From positions 119,051 through 183,050 of the forward strand of contig CALUNG010000002.1 in the NCBI GenBank assembly GCA_944321955.1: a stretch of DNA of 64,000 nt, written 5' to 3'. Source of the DNA: an uncultured Alistipes sp. (lineage in GTDB: Bacteria; Bacteroidota; Bacteroidia; Bacteroidales; Rikenellaceae). The notes beneath the pieces are model-generated. The model searched no databases, had not been told where the DNA came from, and saw nothing but the letters and a program-made list of their open reading frames with translations. A program made the position numbers and the translations under genes. Each line of letters begins with the position of its first letter. Positions within the stretch are counted from its first letter, which is position 1. This document shows positions 54,246 to 62,030 of the stretch, piece by piece.

Positions 54246-54635
54246 ATGGATGAAGTTGTCAACATAATAATAAGCGTGATAATTGCGGCATCGGCCGTCG
54301 CTTTCGGCATAGTACGAAGTCGCAAAAAGAGCGCGGCACCCGTTAATACCATGACGCCGAAACCGTCACGGTCCCAGGAGATGCAACAGAAGGTTATGGA
54401 GTGGCGCAAGAACAACAGCGGCAACAGCACTGCAGCCATGCCTGCGCCGCGCAACGAAGCAAAGAGGGAAACGAATGCAGACAAAAAGGCAACGACAGCC
54501 AATTCACAGCATCACCCTCTACGGGAACAGAGGAAACCATCGGCATCCTACAATGAAGAGCCGATAGCGGCAAAGTTCAACCTTCGCGATGCAATCCTGT
54601 ATTCGGAAATAATGAAGCCGAAATTCGACGAATAA
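54246..54635 (+). CDS. Small single-helix membrane protein of unknown function
   Basis: A 129-residue protein with one N-terminal membrane helix (about 4-24, VVNIIISVIIAASAVAFGIV), a basic and low-complexity middle (Lys/Thr/Asn/Ala-rich), and a conserved-looking C-terminal peptide FNLRDAILYSEIMKPKFDE. Similar proteins with an LRDAIIYSEIL end are encoded in other Bacteroidales, so the tail probably binds a partner. The gene is 5 bases after rel and 18 before the HIT gene. Function not known. Confidence 0.68.
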   Translation: MDEVVNIIISVIIAASAVAFGIVRSRKKSAAPVNTMTPKPSRSQEMQQKVMEWRKNNSGNSTAAMPAPRNEAKRETNADKKATTANSQHHPLREQRKPSASYNEEPIAAKFNLRDAILYSEIMKPKFDE

Positions 54636-54653
54636 CCAAATAAACGATATATT

Positions 54654-55040
54654 ATGGCATCAATATTCACACGCATCATCAAAGGCGAAATTCCGAGCTA
54701 CAAGGTAGCCGAGGATGAGAATTACTACGCGTTTCTCGATATCAATCCACTTGCAAAGGGGCACACGCTCGTAGTTCCCAAGAAAGAGGTAGATTACATA
54801 TTCGATTTAGATGACGAAACATTGTCGGGCATGATGGTATTTGCAAAAAGGGTAGCCCGCAAAATCAAGGAGGCTACCGGATGTCGCAAGGTAGCCGTAG
54901 TTGTACTGGGACTGGAAGTACCGCATGCTCACATTCACCTCATACCGATGAACAACGAAAACGATGTAGATTTCCATCGAGCGAAGCTGCAATTATCTCC
55001 GGAAGAGTTTAAGGAAATTGCAGCCAGACTAAGTTTATAA
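54654..55040 (+). CDS. HIT family nucleotide hydrolase (HinT-like)
   Basis: A 128-residue purine nucleoside phosphoramidase-like protein. It opens IFTRIIKGEIPSYKVAEDENYYAFLDINPLAKGHTLV. The histidine triad is VPHAHIHLIPM near residue 100. It hydrolyses AMP-linked amides in related bacteria. It is the last gene of the dnaA-to-HIT rightward stretch, followed by a terminator. Base composition falls toward AT at its 3' end. Confidence 0.95.
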   Translation: MASIFTRIIKGEIPSYKVAEDENYYAFLDINPLAKGHTLVVPKKEVDYIFDLDDETLSGMMVFAKRVARKIKEATGCRKVAVVVLGLEVPHAHIHLIPMNNENDVDFHRAKLQLSPEEFKEIAARLSL

Positions 55041-55075
55041 ACAATATTTTACACAATATAACTTTCTGTCTAACA

Positions 55076-55108
55076 AAAAGGGTAGCCTTAAAGAGAGGTT
55101 ACCCTTTT
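55076..55108 (+). terminator. Terminator of the rel-HIT transcript
   Basis: AAAAGGGTAGCCT pairs with AGGTTACCCTTTT (13 positions, one G-T pair) around a seven-base loop, ending in TTTT. Confidence 0.85.
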
Positions 55109-55219
55109 ATCGTTATTTAACATAATATAAGCTCCGAGAACAGACAATAACAAAATTGTTGATAATCTGATTGCCATCATCAAAAAAACTGTTCTTTTTC
55201 CTTAAAGACAGTAGTCGTA

Positions 55220-55667
55220 TTTACATCTGTAAACAACAATAAAGGTCGCTTTGTTACATTTGTAAATACATTTGTAACACATTGAGTGATCAAAACTATG
55301 TTGATAATCATATCGTGTTACATACGTAAATACTGCACGAACACCCTTAAAAACAACCGCAAAGGGGTAGTCAAATCATTGATATTATAGGTACAATTAA
55401 CTAATAACCAGTGTTTTATACTATTTACATAAACTTAAAAATAAGATTAATAACAGTATATGACGTGGAAAAGCCGTTGCGATAAATAAAGCCTTTAATA
55501 TTTATATAATGCAGTATTTATCAGTAATATATGATAAACATATAAATCTATTTACTGATATTTTTATGCACAGATATTTAACAATATTAATCATGTAACA
55601 CTTGTAAACAATTGCGAATCTTATTAACATTTAAGTTTTGTAAAAATTATTTGCTTTACAAATGAAA
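55220..55667. repeat. Array of TTACA-N2-TGTAA palindromes upstream of the XRE regulator
   Basis: Six copies of one palindromic pattern. 55220-55233 (TTTACA-TC-TGTAAA) and 55254-55265 (TTACA-TT-TGTAA) are perfect. 55267-55276 is a perfect shorter TACA-TT-TGTA. 55318-55329, 55596-55607 and 55656-55667 each have one mismatch. The second and third are centred 12 bases apart. The last lies between the -33 and -7 elements of the regulator promoter. Half-sites occur at 55424 and 55639. They are likely operators for the downstream regulator. Confidence 0.6.
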
Positions 55668-55681
55668 AAAGTATATTTTTG
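55650..55681 (+). promoter_or_regulatory. Promoter of the XRE regulator
   Basis: TTTG (55650-55653), a 20-base spacer and TATTTTTG (55674-55681), a full match to the Bacteroidetes primary-sigma promoter. It ends only 14 bases before the ATG, so the leader is very short. A palindrome of the upstream array sits within the spacer. Confidence 0.78.
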
Positions 55682-55695
55682 TAAAAAAAGCGGCT

Positions 55696-56163
55696 ATGAA
55701 GGAGAAATTTCAACAATTCATGATCAGCAAGGGGCTAAACGCAAGTCGTCTTGCAGAGATGCTGGGTATTCAGCCGGCAGCCATTTCTCACATTTTATCC
55801 GGCCGCAACAAGCCGAGCTTTGATTTGCTACAGAAACTCCTGAAAGCTTTTCCTGATTTGAATCCCGATTGGTTGTTGCTCGACTCCGACCTAATGTATC
55901 GCAATTCGGCAAGCAACGGCACTTCCATCGATAAAACAACTGTTGTAAATGATGGAATGTTGTTTGACATGCAGGCAGGCATCAATGGCAGACAAAAACA
56001 AGCACTGCACTCGGCATCGGGGCAAATGGCGCGAGAATCGAATATTTCCGATCAAACGGTCGAACAAATTATTTCATCGCATTCTCAGCCGGCTTCACCT
56101 ATAGAGCGAATAGTAGTTTTCTATGCCGATAATACGTTCGAAAGTTATTCGCGACGTAAATAA
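55696..56163 (+). CDS. XRE-type helix-turn-helix transcriptional regulator
   Basis: A 155-residue DNA-binding protein. The Cro/CI-type HTH covers about residues 10-40 (LNASRLAEMLGIQPAAISHILSG), followed by FDLLQKLLKAFPDLNPDWLLL, typical of a Bacteroidales regulator group. After a polar linker it ends IERIVVFYADNTFESYSRRK, a beta-hairpin-like tail also seen in that group. No ligand domain is evident. The gene is less GC-rich than its neighbours. Autoregulation is likely because a palindrome lies in its promoter. Target genes beyond itself are unknown. Confidence 0.85.
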   Translation: MKEKFQQFMISKGLNASRLAEMLGIQPAAISHILSGRNKPSFDLLQKLLKAFPDLNPDWLLLDSDLMYRNSASNGTSIDKTTVVNDGMLFDMQAGINGRQKQALHSASGQMARESNISDQTVEQIISSHSQPASPIERIVVFYADNTFESYSRRK

Positions 56164-56485
56164 AAATACGTTTCAACGTTGCCGGATTCTATCGGGAAAC
56201 AATTTACGCAGGTATCATTTACATTGTATATGACGCGTTCAGTATAACCGAGTGCCATCAGTTATCAACGACAACGCTTGTCGAGACGTTTATCTTTCAC
56301 AAACAAATACTCAGAAACCGGTTTGGGGTATCGTCTGCATATTTTTTATAAATTTGCAGAATAAAGGCCGAACTCAGACATAATTGGCAAAGTATATCAT
56401 ATGAAATAATATGTACATTATGTTAAATCAAATAAGGATACAGATAAATAACAGGTAAGCCACCATACATTTCGACATTTACTAT
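56164..56485 (+). promoter_or_regulatory. Regulatory region upstream of znuA
   Basis: 322 bases without an ORF. TTTG (56322-56325), a 23-base spacer (slightly long) and TAAATTTG (56349-56356, exact) form a candidate promoter about 130 bases before znuA. An inverted repeat CATAT-N6-ATATG (56398-56413) lies in the leader and could be a metal-responsive operator, but the arms are only five bases. A TTATCAACG at about 56257 resembles the sites in the neighbouring island. Confidence 0.4.
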
Positions 56486-57349
56486 ATGAGGATAAAAACA
56501 ATAATGGCAATCGCAGCGATAATCGCATGCGCAAGCTGCACAGACAACAAAGGTACAAACGACAAACCTGTCATCTATACAACCATACAGCCTCTTAAAT
56601 GCATTGTGGAAGAGATTGTCGGCAATGATTTCGACATCGAGGTTCTGGTTCCGGCCGGAGCATCTCCCGAAACATTCGAACCAACACCGAAACAATTCAT
56701 AGCTCTCAATGAGTCTCAGATGGTATTCAGTGTCGGTTTGATAGATTTCGAACGCAATCTTACGTCGAAAATAGAGAAACGGAACAAACTTGTCGACCTG
56801 AGCCATGGCATAGAGTTAATTGCAGGTTCGTGTTCGCACAATCACCACGAACACGGTGATCACGGCCACGCAACAGGCATAGACCCGCATATATGGAGCT
56901 CGCCCAAGAGTCTCAAGGTCATGGCAAACAATGTTTTCGAAGCGATAAACCGAGAATATCCCGATTCATCGAAATACGTCGACAACCACAAACGCCTTAT
57001 CGGTCAAATAGACAGCCTCGACATCGAAGTACGTAAGATGTGCGAGAACACCGACAAACGCTACTTTATCATCTACCACCCTGCACTTACATATTTTGCC
57101 CGCGATTACGGGATTGAGCAGGTATCGATCGAGGATGAAGGCAAGGAGCCGAGTGCACGACGCCTTGCCGGTATAATAGAGAAAGCACGACAGGACGGGA
57201 TCAAGCGTGTATTCTACCAGGCACAGTTTCCACGCTCGACTGTCGAGATAATAGCTGAAGACATGGGAGCCGAGGCCGTTGAGATAGACCCTCTCGCCGA
57301 GAATGTCATAGAGAATACGGGTAGCATGATACGCCTGATAACCGAATAA
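56486..57349 (+). CDS. znuA: Zinc ABC transporter substrate-binding lipoprotein, ZnuA-like
   Basis: A 287-residue metal-binding lipoprotein of the cluster A-I (TroA/ZnuA) family; the lipid-anchor Cys is 15 or 18 (IIACASC). It starts VIYTTIQPLKCIVEEIVG. A His-rich loop typical of zinc binders follows (CSHNHHEHGDHGHATGIDPHIW, about 113-134). Ligand regions are PHIWSSPK, YHPALTYFARDYG and EIDPLAENVIENT. It should hand zinc to the permease. The ATPase gene is 11 bases downstream, but no permease gene is adjacent; the likely one is at 1842-2687. Confidence 0.9.
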   Translation: MRIKTIMAIAAIIACASCTDNKGTNDKPVIYTTIQPLKCIVEEIVGNDFDIEVLVPAGASPETFEPTPKQFIALNESQMVFSVGLIDFERNLTSKIEKRNKLVDLSHGIELIAGSCSHNHHEHGDHGHATGIDPHIWSSPKSLKVMANNVFEAINREYPDSSKYVDNHKRLIGQIDSLDIEVRKMCENTDKRYFIIYHPALTYFARDYGIEQVSIEDEGKEPSARRLAGIIEKARQDGIKRVFYQAQFPRSTVEIIAEDMGAEAVEIDPLAENVIENTGSMIRLITE

Positions 57350-57360
57350 CGCAGTTAACA

Positions 57361-58107
57361 ATGAAACTCATATCAATCAAGGGGCTCACGGTCAAATATG
57401 ACGGTTACACGGCACTCGAGAATGTCAATCTCGACATATACGACGACGATTTCATAGGCGTAATCGGACCGAATGGAGGAGGCAAGACTACCCTTGTCCG
57501 CACAATAGTAGGGGCGCTACCCTATTCCGGGACGATCGAATATGCCGACGAGCTGTATGACGGCAAACGACGTCTGATAGGATACATGCCACAACAGTCG
57601 AAGTTCGACCGCACATTCCCGATTTCGGTTCTCGAGGTGGTGATGTCGGGGTTGCAGTCTGAGCACGGCTTCACGTCCGGATATACGAAATCAGACCGGG
57701 AACGTGCCTGTGACATGCTCGCAGCGGCAGGCATATATCACCTGAAAGATAAGCAGATAGGCGAAATATCCGGAGGAGAGATGCAACGCGCCCTGCTGTG
57801 CCGGGCCATCATCATGAATCCGCGGCTGCTGATACTCGACGAGCCTGCCAATTTCGTGGACAACCGTTTCGAGAACGAACTGTATTCAATGCTCGAAGAG
57901 CTTAATAAACGCATGGCGATCATCATGGTTTCGCATGATCTCGGAACAATTACGAGTATCGTAAAGAGTATCGTATGCGTCAACCGTACGGTGCATCGTC
58001 ACGATTCGAACATCATCACTCCGGAACAGCTCGAAAACTACCAGTGTCCGATACAGATCATTACGCACGGCACCGTACCGCATACAGTCCTCGGCGATCA
58101 CAAATAA
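57361..58107 (+). CDS. znuC: Zinc ABC transporter ATP-binding protein, ZnuC-like
   Basis: A 248-residue ABC ATPase. Walker A is IGPNGGGKTTLVR, the Q-loop is MPQQSKFDRTFPI (characteristic of the zinc/manganese branch), and the signature ISGGEMQRALLCRA is followed by Walker B LLILDEPANFVD. The switch His is in IMVSHDLGTI. It powers metal uptake with ZnuA just upstream and, by inference, the permease near the left end of the window. It is followed by a terminator, so no third transporter gene belongs to this unit. Confidence 0.92.
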   Translation: MKLISIKGLTVKYDGYTALENVNLDIYDDDFIGVIGPNGGGKTTLVRTIVGALPYSGTIEYADELYDGKRRLIGYMPQQSKFDRTFPISVLEVVMSGLQSEHGFTSGYTKSDRERACDMLAAAGIYHLKDKQIGEISGGEMQRALLCRAIIMNPRLLILDEPANFVDNRFENELYSMLEELNKRMAIIMVSHDLGTITSIVKSIVCVNRTVHRHDSNIITPEQLENYQCPIQIITHGTVPHTVLGDHK

Positions 58108-58120
58108 AATACGACTACAA

Positions 58121-58153
58121 AAAAGCGGCAGGGTTCTCTACCCTGCCGCTTTT
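58121..58153. terminator. Terminator of znuA-znuC
   Basis: A 13-base perfect stem (AAAAGCGGCAGGG / CCCTGCCGCTTTT) with a seven-base loop lies between convergent genes, so it can act for both strands. Confidence 0.9.
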
Positions 58154-58175
58154 CTATCTGTTCGGACGAATCGTA

Positions 58176-58457
58176 CTACTTGTTGAGTGCGCTCAACTCC
58201 TGGAACAGTCTGTCGAACGAATCGACGATCTCGTTATTGAGAGCAACATAGTGTTTGCGAACGAGTTTGGCGTTTTTCGGCTCGGCCGGATTATTGACCT
58301 TTACAAAGAGCTGGTTGCGCAGTTCAACGCCCTTCTCCATTAAGTCGAATATCTCTTTCTCCTTCGAGGGGTGGAAATAGATAGCCATATCGCAATCGAA
58401 TACGAGCTCCTCGAGACGGTAGTCGATCTCCTTTTTGATGGATCTTAAATTTGCCAT
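58176..58457 (-). CDS. Small conserved Bacteroidales protein of unknown function
   Basis: A 93-residue soluble, largely helical, charged protein beginning MANLRSIKKEIDYRLEELVFDC. No signal peptide, membrane helix or known motif is visible. Proteins with this start (MANLRKLKKEIDY-like) recur in Bacteroidales genomes without a known role. The start was chosen at MANL, since a perfect promoter lies 34 bases before it; an ATG 36 bases upstream would fall at that promoter. Confidence 0.8.
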   Translation of the reverse strand: MANLRSIKKEIDYRLEELVFDCDMAIYFHPSKEKEIFDLMEKGVELRNQLFVKVNNPAEPKNAKLVRKHYVALNNEIVDSFDRLFQELSALNK

Positions 58458-58490
58458 ACGATTTTGTTTTTGTAGTTTTTTTGCTGATGA

Positions 58491-58521
58491 CAAAGATAAT
58501 AAACCTTTTTATATTTTCAAA
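58491..58521 (-). promoter_or_regulatory. Promoter of the small conserved protein gene
   Basis: On the minus strand there is a TTTG (58518-58521), a 19-base spacer and TATCTTTG (58491-58498), a perfect consensus promoter. Confidence 0.78.
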
Positions 58522-58530
58522 CAAACGAAA

Positions 58531-58556
58531 AAAGGATTTCATTGCTGAAATCCTTT
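58531..58556 (-). terminator. Terminator of the OmpA-like protein gene
   Basis: A ten-base stem (AAAGGATTTC / GAAATCCTTT) with a six-base loop, followed on the minus strand by a T-rich stretch. It lies 25 bases after the stop and just ahead of the next promoter. Confidence 0.8.
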
Positions 58557-58580
58557 CTCTCAACGTGTTTGTGCGCAGTG

Positions 58581-59432
58581 TCAGAAGTCAACGCCGACAG
58601 CATCCATATCTATTATGACGCCGTTCGAGCCATCGTCGATTATCAATACCGACTCGGTCATAACTCCACATTCACAGCCGCACGGACAATTGTTTGCCGG
58701 TTTCGGTTTTACAGTCTGCTTTGGAGCGGGTTGCGTAACCATGACACGTTTTACGATAACCTGATCACGGCCGTAATCGAATACGACATCGGCCCGGCGC
58801 AGCGTGGGCAGGACCTTTGTGGTCAGATAGTTCCACACATCGTTCATCGACTTGAGACTCTCCTCCTTGGCCACCATCGACAGCTTGGCGTTGTTGATTA
58901 CGGCAATGGCCTTCTGCTTGTCGGGCAGCGACGAGGCATTGAGTGCCGGTATGCATGCATTCCAGTCATTTACAACGACCTTGACCGTCACGGGATACTT
59001 CTTCGACAACGAATAGGTCGTGTTGAGATAGGCATTCAGATCTGCAGCCCGGGCACTTGCAAGTTCCTCATTGGAAGCCTCCACGCCGTCGGGCGACGAA
59101 TATCCGGTAACGGTCACTGACTTGACATGCAACAGCGAATCCGTAGCCAACGAATTCATGAATGTCTTGAGCGATGCCAGTTGGGCGGCATTATTTCCGA
59201 ACGTCGAGGTCATCTTCGAGACATTCATCGGATACAGGGCCATGAAGTCGGACGACATGCCGCTGTTGTGTTTGACCAGATATCTGCTTACCATATAATT
59301 GCCGTCACGACTTTGCGACAGCATAACCGTATCGGCCGCAGATGCCGGTACCGTCCTCCCTGATTGTGCGGATGCCGAATTGAAGACGCACAATGCAAGA
59401 GATAAAGCCAGAGTAGAAATTAATGTTTTCAC
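58581..59432 (-). CDS. Secreted OmpA-like protein with a cysteine-rich tail
   Basis: A 283-residue exported protein with a signal peptide ending near residue 22 (NSASAQ). The central region (about 100-135) contains VTVTGYSSPDGVEASNEELA and ARAADLNAYL, the pattern of OmpA-type peptidoglycan-associating domains (GYS-SPDG-N-L-RA). A second helical region follows. Near the end is a Pro/Lys linker, then Cys249, 251, 253 and 255 alternating (CPCGCEC), then an acidic tail. Its role is unknown. It does not show an outer-membrane barrel. Similarity to fimbria-associated or DUF3868-type proteins is possible but not certain. Confidence 0.7.
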   Translation of the reverse strand: MKTLISTLALSLALCVFNSASAQSGRTVPASAADTVMLSQSRDGNYMVSRYLVKHNSGMSSDFMALYPMNVSKMTSTFGNNAAQLASLKTFMNSLATDSLLHVKSVTVTGYSSPDGVEASNEELASARAADLNAYLNTTYSLSKKYPVTVKVVVNDWNACIPALNASSLPDKQKAIAVINNAKLSMVAKEESLKSMNDVWNYLTTKVLPTLRRADVVFDYGRDQVIVKRVMVTQPAPKQTVKPKPANNCPCGCECGVMTESVLIIDDGSNGVIIDMDAVGVDF

Positions 59433-59519
59433 GCAAACTTGTTATTTGGTTATACTTTCACTGCATGGCTATTCAACAATCAAGCCAGAACGGCGACCGG
59501 CTGCCGCAAGCAAAAGGAA

Positions 59520-59545
59520 GGGCGACACTCGGTTGAGTATCGCCC
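59520..59545 (-). terminator. Terminator of the corC-dusB transcript
   Basis: An 11-base stem (one mismatch) around GGTT, with CTTCCTTTTG following on the minus strand. It lies 26 bases after the dusB stop. Confidence 0.7.
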
Positions 59546-59570
59546 TGCAGCATATCAATACCACAATTGG

Positions 59571-60593
59571 CTACAAATCATGCGACAATGGCGCCGGGAC
59601 GGTTGCCGACACATCGAAATCGCCCCATGTTTCGGCTATGGAGTCTATTGTGGCGTAAAGCTCGTCGGGATCGGTCGACGTAACCAGCTTGAGCCTTGTC
59701 TGCTTGAAGTTGGGCAGGCCCTTGAAGTAGTTGGACAGGTGACGGCGCATCTCTATGATGCCGACATATTCACCCTTTACCTCTATCGATTTTGCGAGGT
59801 GCTCCTTGGCTATGGCAACACGCTCCGCAACCGACGGTTGAGGCATGACCTCGCCCGTCGCCAGATAATGCTTTATCTCGCGGAAGATCCATGGACGTCC
59901 ATACGTTGCCCGACCTATCATTATGCCGTCAACGCCATAGCGGTCGAACATTTCACGCGCCTTCGGGCCCGAATCCACGTCGCCGTTGCCTATTACCGGT
60001 ATATGGATCTGCGGGTTGTTTTTCACCTTGCCTATCAGTGTCCAGTCGGCTTCGCCGCGATAGAGCTGTGCACGCGTACGGCCATGTATGGTAATAGCCG
60101 CTATGCCTACATCCTGCAGACGGAGAGCTATCTCTTCGATATTTTTCGTTTCGTCGTCCCAACCGAGACGCGTTTTGACGGTTACCGGCAGCTTGACGGC
60201 TTCGACTATGCGCCTGGTCATCTCGACCATCAACGGCACGTCGCGCATCATCCCCGAACCGGCACCGCGTCCGGCAATCTTCTTCATCGGGCAGCCGAAA
60301 TTTATATCTATCAGATCGGGGTGCGCCGCCTCGGCTATGCGTGCAGCCTCGACCATCGGCTCGATCAGATGCCCGTATATCTGTATGCCGACAGGGCGTT
60401 CGACATCGCTTATGGACAGTTTTGCAAGTGATTTGGCGGCATCGCGTATCAGCCCGTCCGAGGAGATGAACTCGGTATAGACCATGTCGGCACCGAACTT
60501 CTTGCACATGTATCTGAACGACGGATCGGTCACATCTTCCATCGGTGCCAGGAACAACGGACGTTCCCCAAGATCAATGTCGGCTATCTTCAT
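59571..60593 (-). CDS. dusB: tRNA-dihydrouridine synthase (DusB type)
   Basis: A 340-residue FMN enzyme that reduces uridine to dihydrouridine in tRNA. It begins with the FMN-binding PLFLAPMEDVTDPSFR. The catalytic cysteine is in INFGCPMKKIAGRGAGSGM. FMN-phosphate residues sit in GNGDVDSGPKA and DGIMIGRATYGRPWIF. The start ATG overlaps the stop of the upstream membrane-protein gene by 4 bases, so they are translationally coupled. Complete and unremarkable. Confidence 0.95.
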   Translation of the reverse strand: MKIADIDLGERPLFLAPMEDVTDPSFRYMCKKFGADMVYTEFISSDGLIRDAAKSLAKLSISDVERPVGIQIYGHLIEPMVEAARIAEAAHPDLIDINFGCPMKKIAGRGAGSGMMRDVPLMVEMTRRIVEAVKLPVTVKTRLGWDDETKNIEEIALRLQDVGIAAITIHGRTRAQLYRGEADWTLIGKVKNNPQIHIPVIGNGDVDSGPKAREMFDRYGVDGIMIGRATYGRPWIFREIKHYLATGEVMPQPSVAERVAIAKEHLAKSIEVKGEYVGIIEMRRHLSNYFKGLPNFKQTRLKLVTSTDPDELYATIDSIAETWGDFDVSATVPAPLSHDL

Positions 60594-61870
60594 GACTGTA
60601 TTTCGTGCAGATGTACAAGTATCTTGTCAATACGGGCACCGTCCATATCCATGACCTCGAACGAGAAATTCTTCCAGTCGAGTTTCTCGCCGGTCTGAGG
60701 GATGTGTCCCAACTCCTGCAGAATCAGACCGCTGACGGTCGTAAAGTCATACTCCTGCGGTGAGAAGAGATCCTCCATGTCGAAATATGCAAGGAAATCA
60801 TAAAACGGACACTGACCGTCGATCAACACACTGCCGTCATCACGACGGACAATATCCGGTTCGGTATGCTCGTCCGGAATCGTGCCGACGAGAGCCTCGA
60901 GAATATCCTTCAACGTCACGATACCCTGAGTCGATCCGAACTCGTCGCATACGAGGCCGTAAGACAGCTGACTGTCACGCAGTTGATTAAGGGCATTGTA
61001 CACCTCCATGCGTTCATGGAAGTAGTTGCACGGTTCGATTTTGGTACGTATGTCGAAATCGGGATCTGATATGTTGCAGAACAGATTTTTGAGTCGCACG
61101 ACACCGACTGCATTGTCTATGTTGCCGTCAGCAACGGGATATACGTTGTGAGGATGCGCCTTGACGAACTCTTCGATCTCGGCATTGGAGAGCGAAAGGT
61201 CTATCCAGTCGAGATCGCTGCGATGAGTCATTATGGAGTCGACGGTACGGTCTCCGAGTGAGAAGACGCGTTCGACGATGTTCTGCTCGACCTCCTGTAC
61301 GGTTCCGTCTTCGGTTCCCTCCTGTATTATCGACTTGATCTCCTCCTCGGTAACCTTTGTTTCGGCATCCTTGAGGTTGAGCAGCTTGCACACGAGCTCC
61401 GTGCTTTTCGACAGCACCCATACGAACGGCGAGGCTATCACCGACAAGGCCTTCATGGGTCCGGCAATAATCTTGGCGGTCTTCTCGGCCGCGGCCATGC
61501 CGATACGTTTCGGAACAAGTTCACCGAAAATTATAGTGGCGTATGTAACAACCACAACGATAATAAGCTGGGCCGTAGTGCGGGCTATGGCATGAGGCAC
61601 GCCCCACCCTTCGAGCACGTTTCCGAACCCGTCAGCCAGGGTTGCACCGGAATAAATACCGGTAAGTATACCTATAAGCGTTATGCCTATCTGTACCGTT
61701 GACAGGAACTTGTCGGGATCCTCCGCAAGTTTCAATGCCCGGGATGCAGCCTTGCTGCCCTGCTTCGCATCGTTGCCGAGACTCGACTTGCGTGCCGAGA
61801 TCAGAGCGACCTCCGACATGGCAAAAACGCCGTTAAGCAGTATCAGAATAATGATAATGATTATTTCCAT
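60590..61870 (-). CDS. CNNM/CorC-type membrane protein (DUF21-CBS-CorC_HlyC)
   Basis: A 426-residue membrane protein. The N-terminal DUF21 domain has about four helices (IIIIIILILLNGVFAMSEVALIS; TVQIGITLIGILTGIYSGA; IIFGELVPKRI). A CBS pair covers about 200-330 (DRTVDSIMTHRSDLDWIDL; GIVTLKDILEALVGTIPDE). A C-terminal CorC_HlyC domain follows (YDFTTVSGLILQELGHIPQTGEKL). Members export magnesium or cobalt or otherwise affect divalent-cation balance. Often annotated as a hemolysin, which is misleading. A TATATTTG element lies only 5 bases before the start. Confidence 0.93.
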   Translation of the reverse strand: MEIIIIIILILLNGVFAMSEVALISARKSSLGNDAKQGSKAASRALKLAEDPDKFLSTVQIGITLIGILTGIYSGATLADGFGNVLEGWGVPHAIARTTAQLIIVVVVTYATIIFGELVPKRIGMAAAEKTAKIIAGPMKALSVIASPFVWVLSKSTELVCKLLNLKDAETKVTEEEIKSIIQEGTEDGTVQEVEQNIVERVFSLGDRTVDSIMTHRSDLDWIDLSLSNAEIEEFVKAHPHNVYPVADGNIDNAVGVVRLKNLFCNISDPDFDIRTKIEPCNYFHERMEVYNALNQLRDSQLSYGLVCDEFGSTQGIVTLKDILEALVGTIPDEHTEPDIVRRDDGSVLIDGQCPFYDFLAYFDMEDLFSPQEYDFTTVSGLILQELGHIPQTGEKLDWKNFSFEVMDMDGARIDKILVHLHEIQS

Positions 61871-61874
61871 GACA

Positions 61875-61882
61875 CAAATATA
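61875..61882 (-). promoter_or_regulatory. Putative -7 element of the corC-dusB operon
   Basis: TATATTTG on the minus strand, an exact match. It ends 4 bases before the ATG, which would make the transcript nearly leaderless. No TTTG at -33. Confidence 0.4.
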
Positions 61883-61978
61883 TATATTTCGCCGTTAATA
61901 ACGAAATACGGCCAGCAGACATCGATCTGCACGCGCAAGCCGTTACGGCAGGCCGATTTCAAACTCGGCGGCAAATCA

Positions 61979-62010
61979 TTTGCATATGCGCGCGGGTTGT
62001 AGTATCTTTA
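61979..62010 (+). promoter_or_regulatory. Promoter of argS
   Basis: TTTG (61979-61982), a 20-base spacer and TATCTTTA (62003-62010, one mismatch). It ends 20 bases before the argS ATG and supports that start over an ATG at 61980. Confidence 0.65.
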
Positions 62011-62030
62011 TGGCCAAATTTCAGAAGCAC

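Larger units (their letters stand above)
55041..55695. other. AT-rich gene-free island with possible DnaA-box-like sites
   Basis: 655 bases with no plausible ORF on either strand, clearly richer in A and T than the rest of the window. Besides the HIT terminator and the palindrome array it holds one TTATGCACA (55564-55572), which matches the DnaA box TTATNCACA. TTATCAACA, one mismatch to that box, occurs twice on the minus strand inside an 11-base repeat TGTTGATAATC (55157-55167 and 55299-55309). dnaA lies about 6 kb upstream. A replication origin is possible but unproven, as gene strand does not switch here. Confidence 0.35.
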
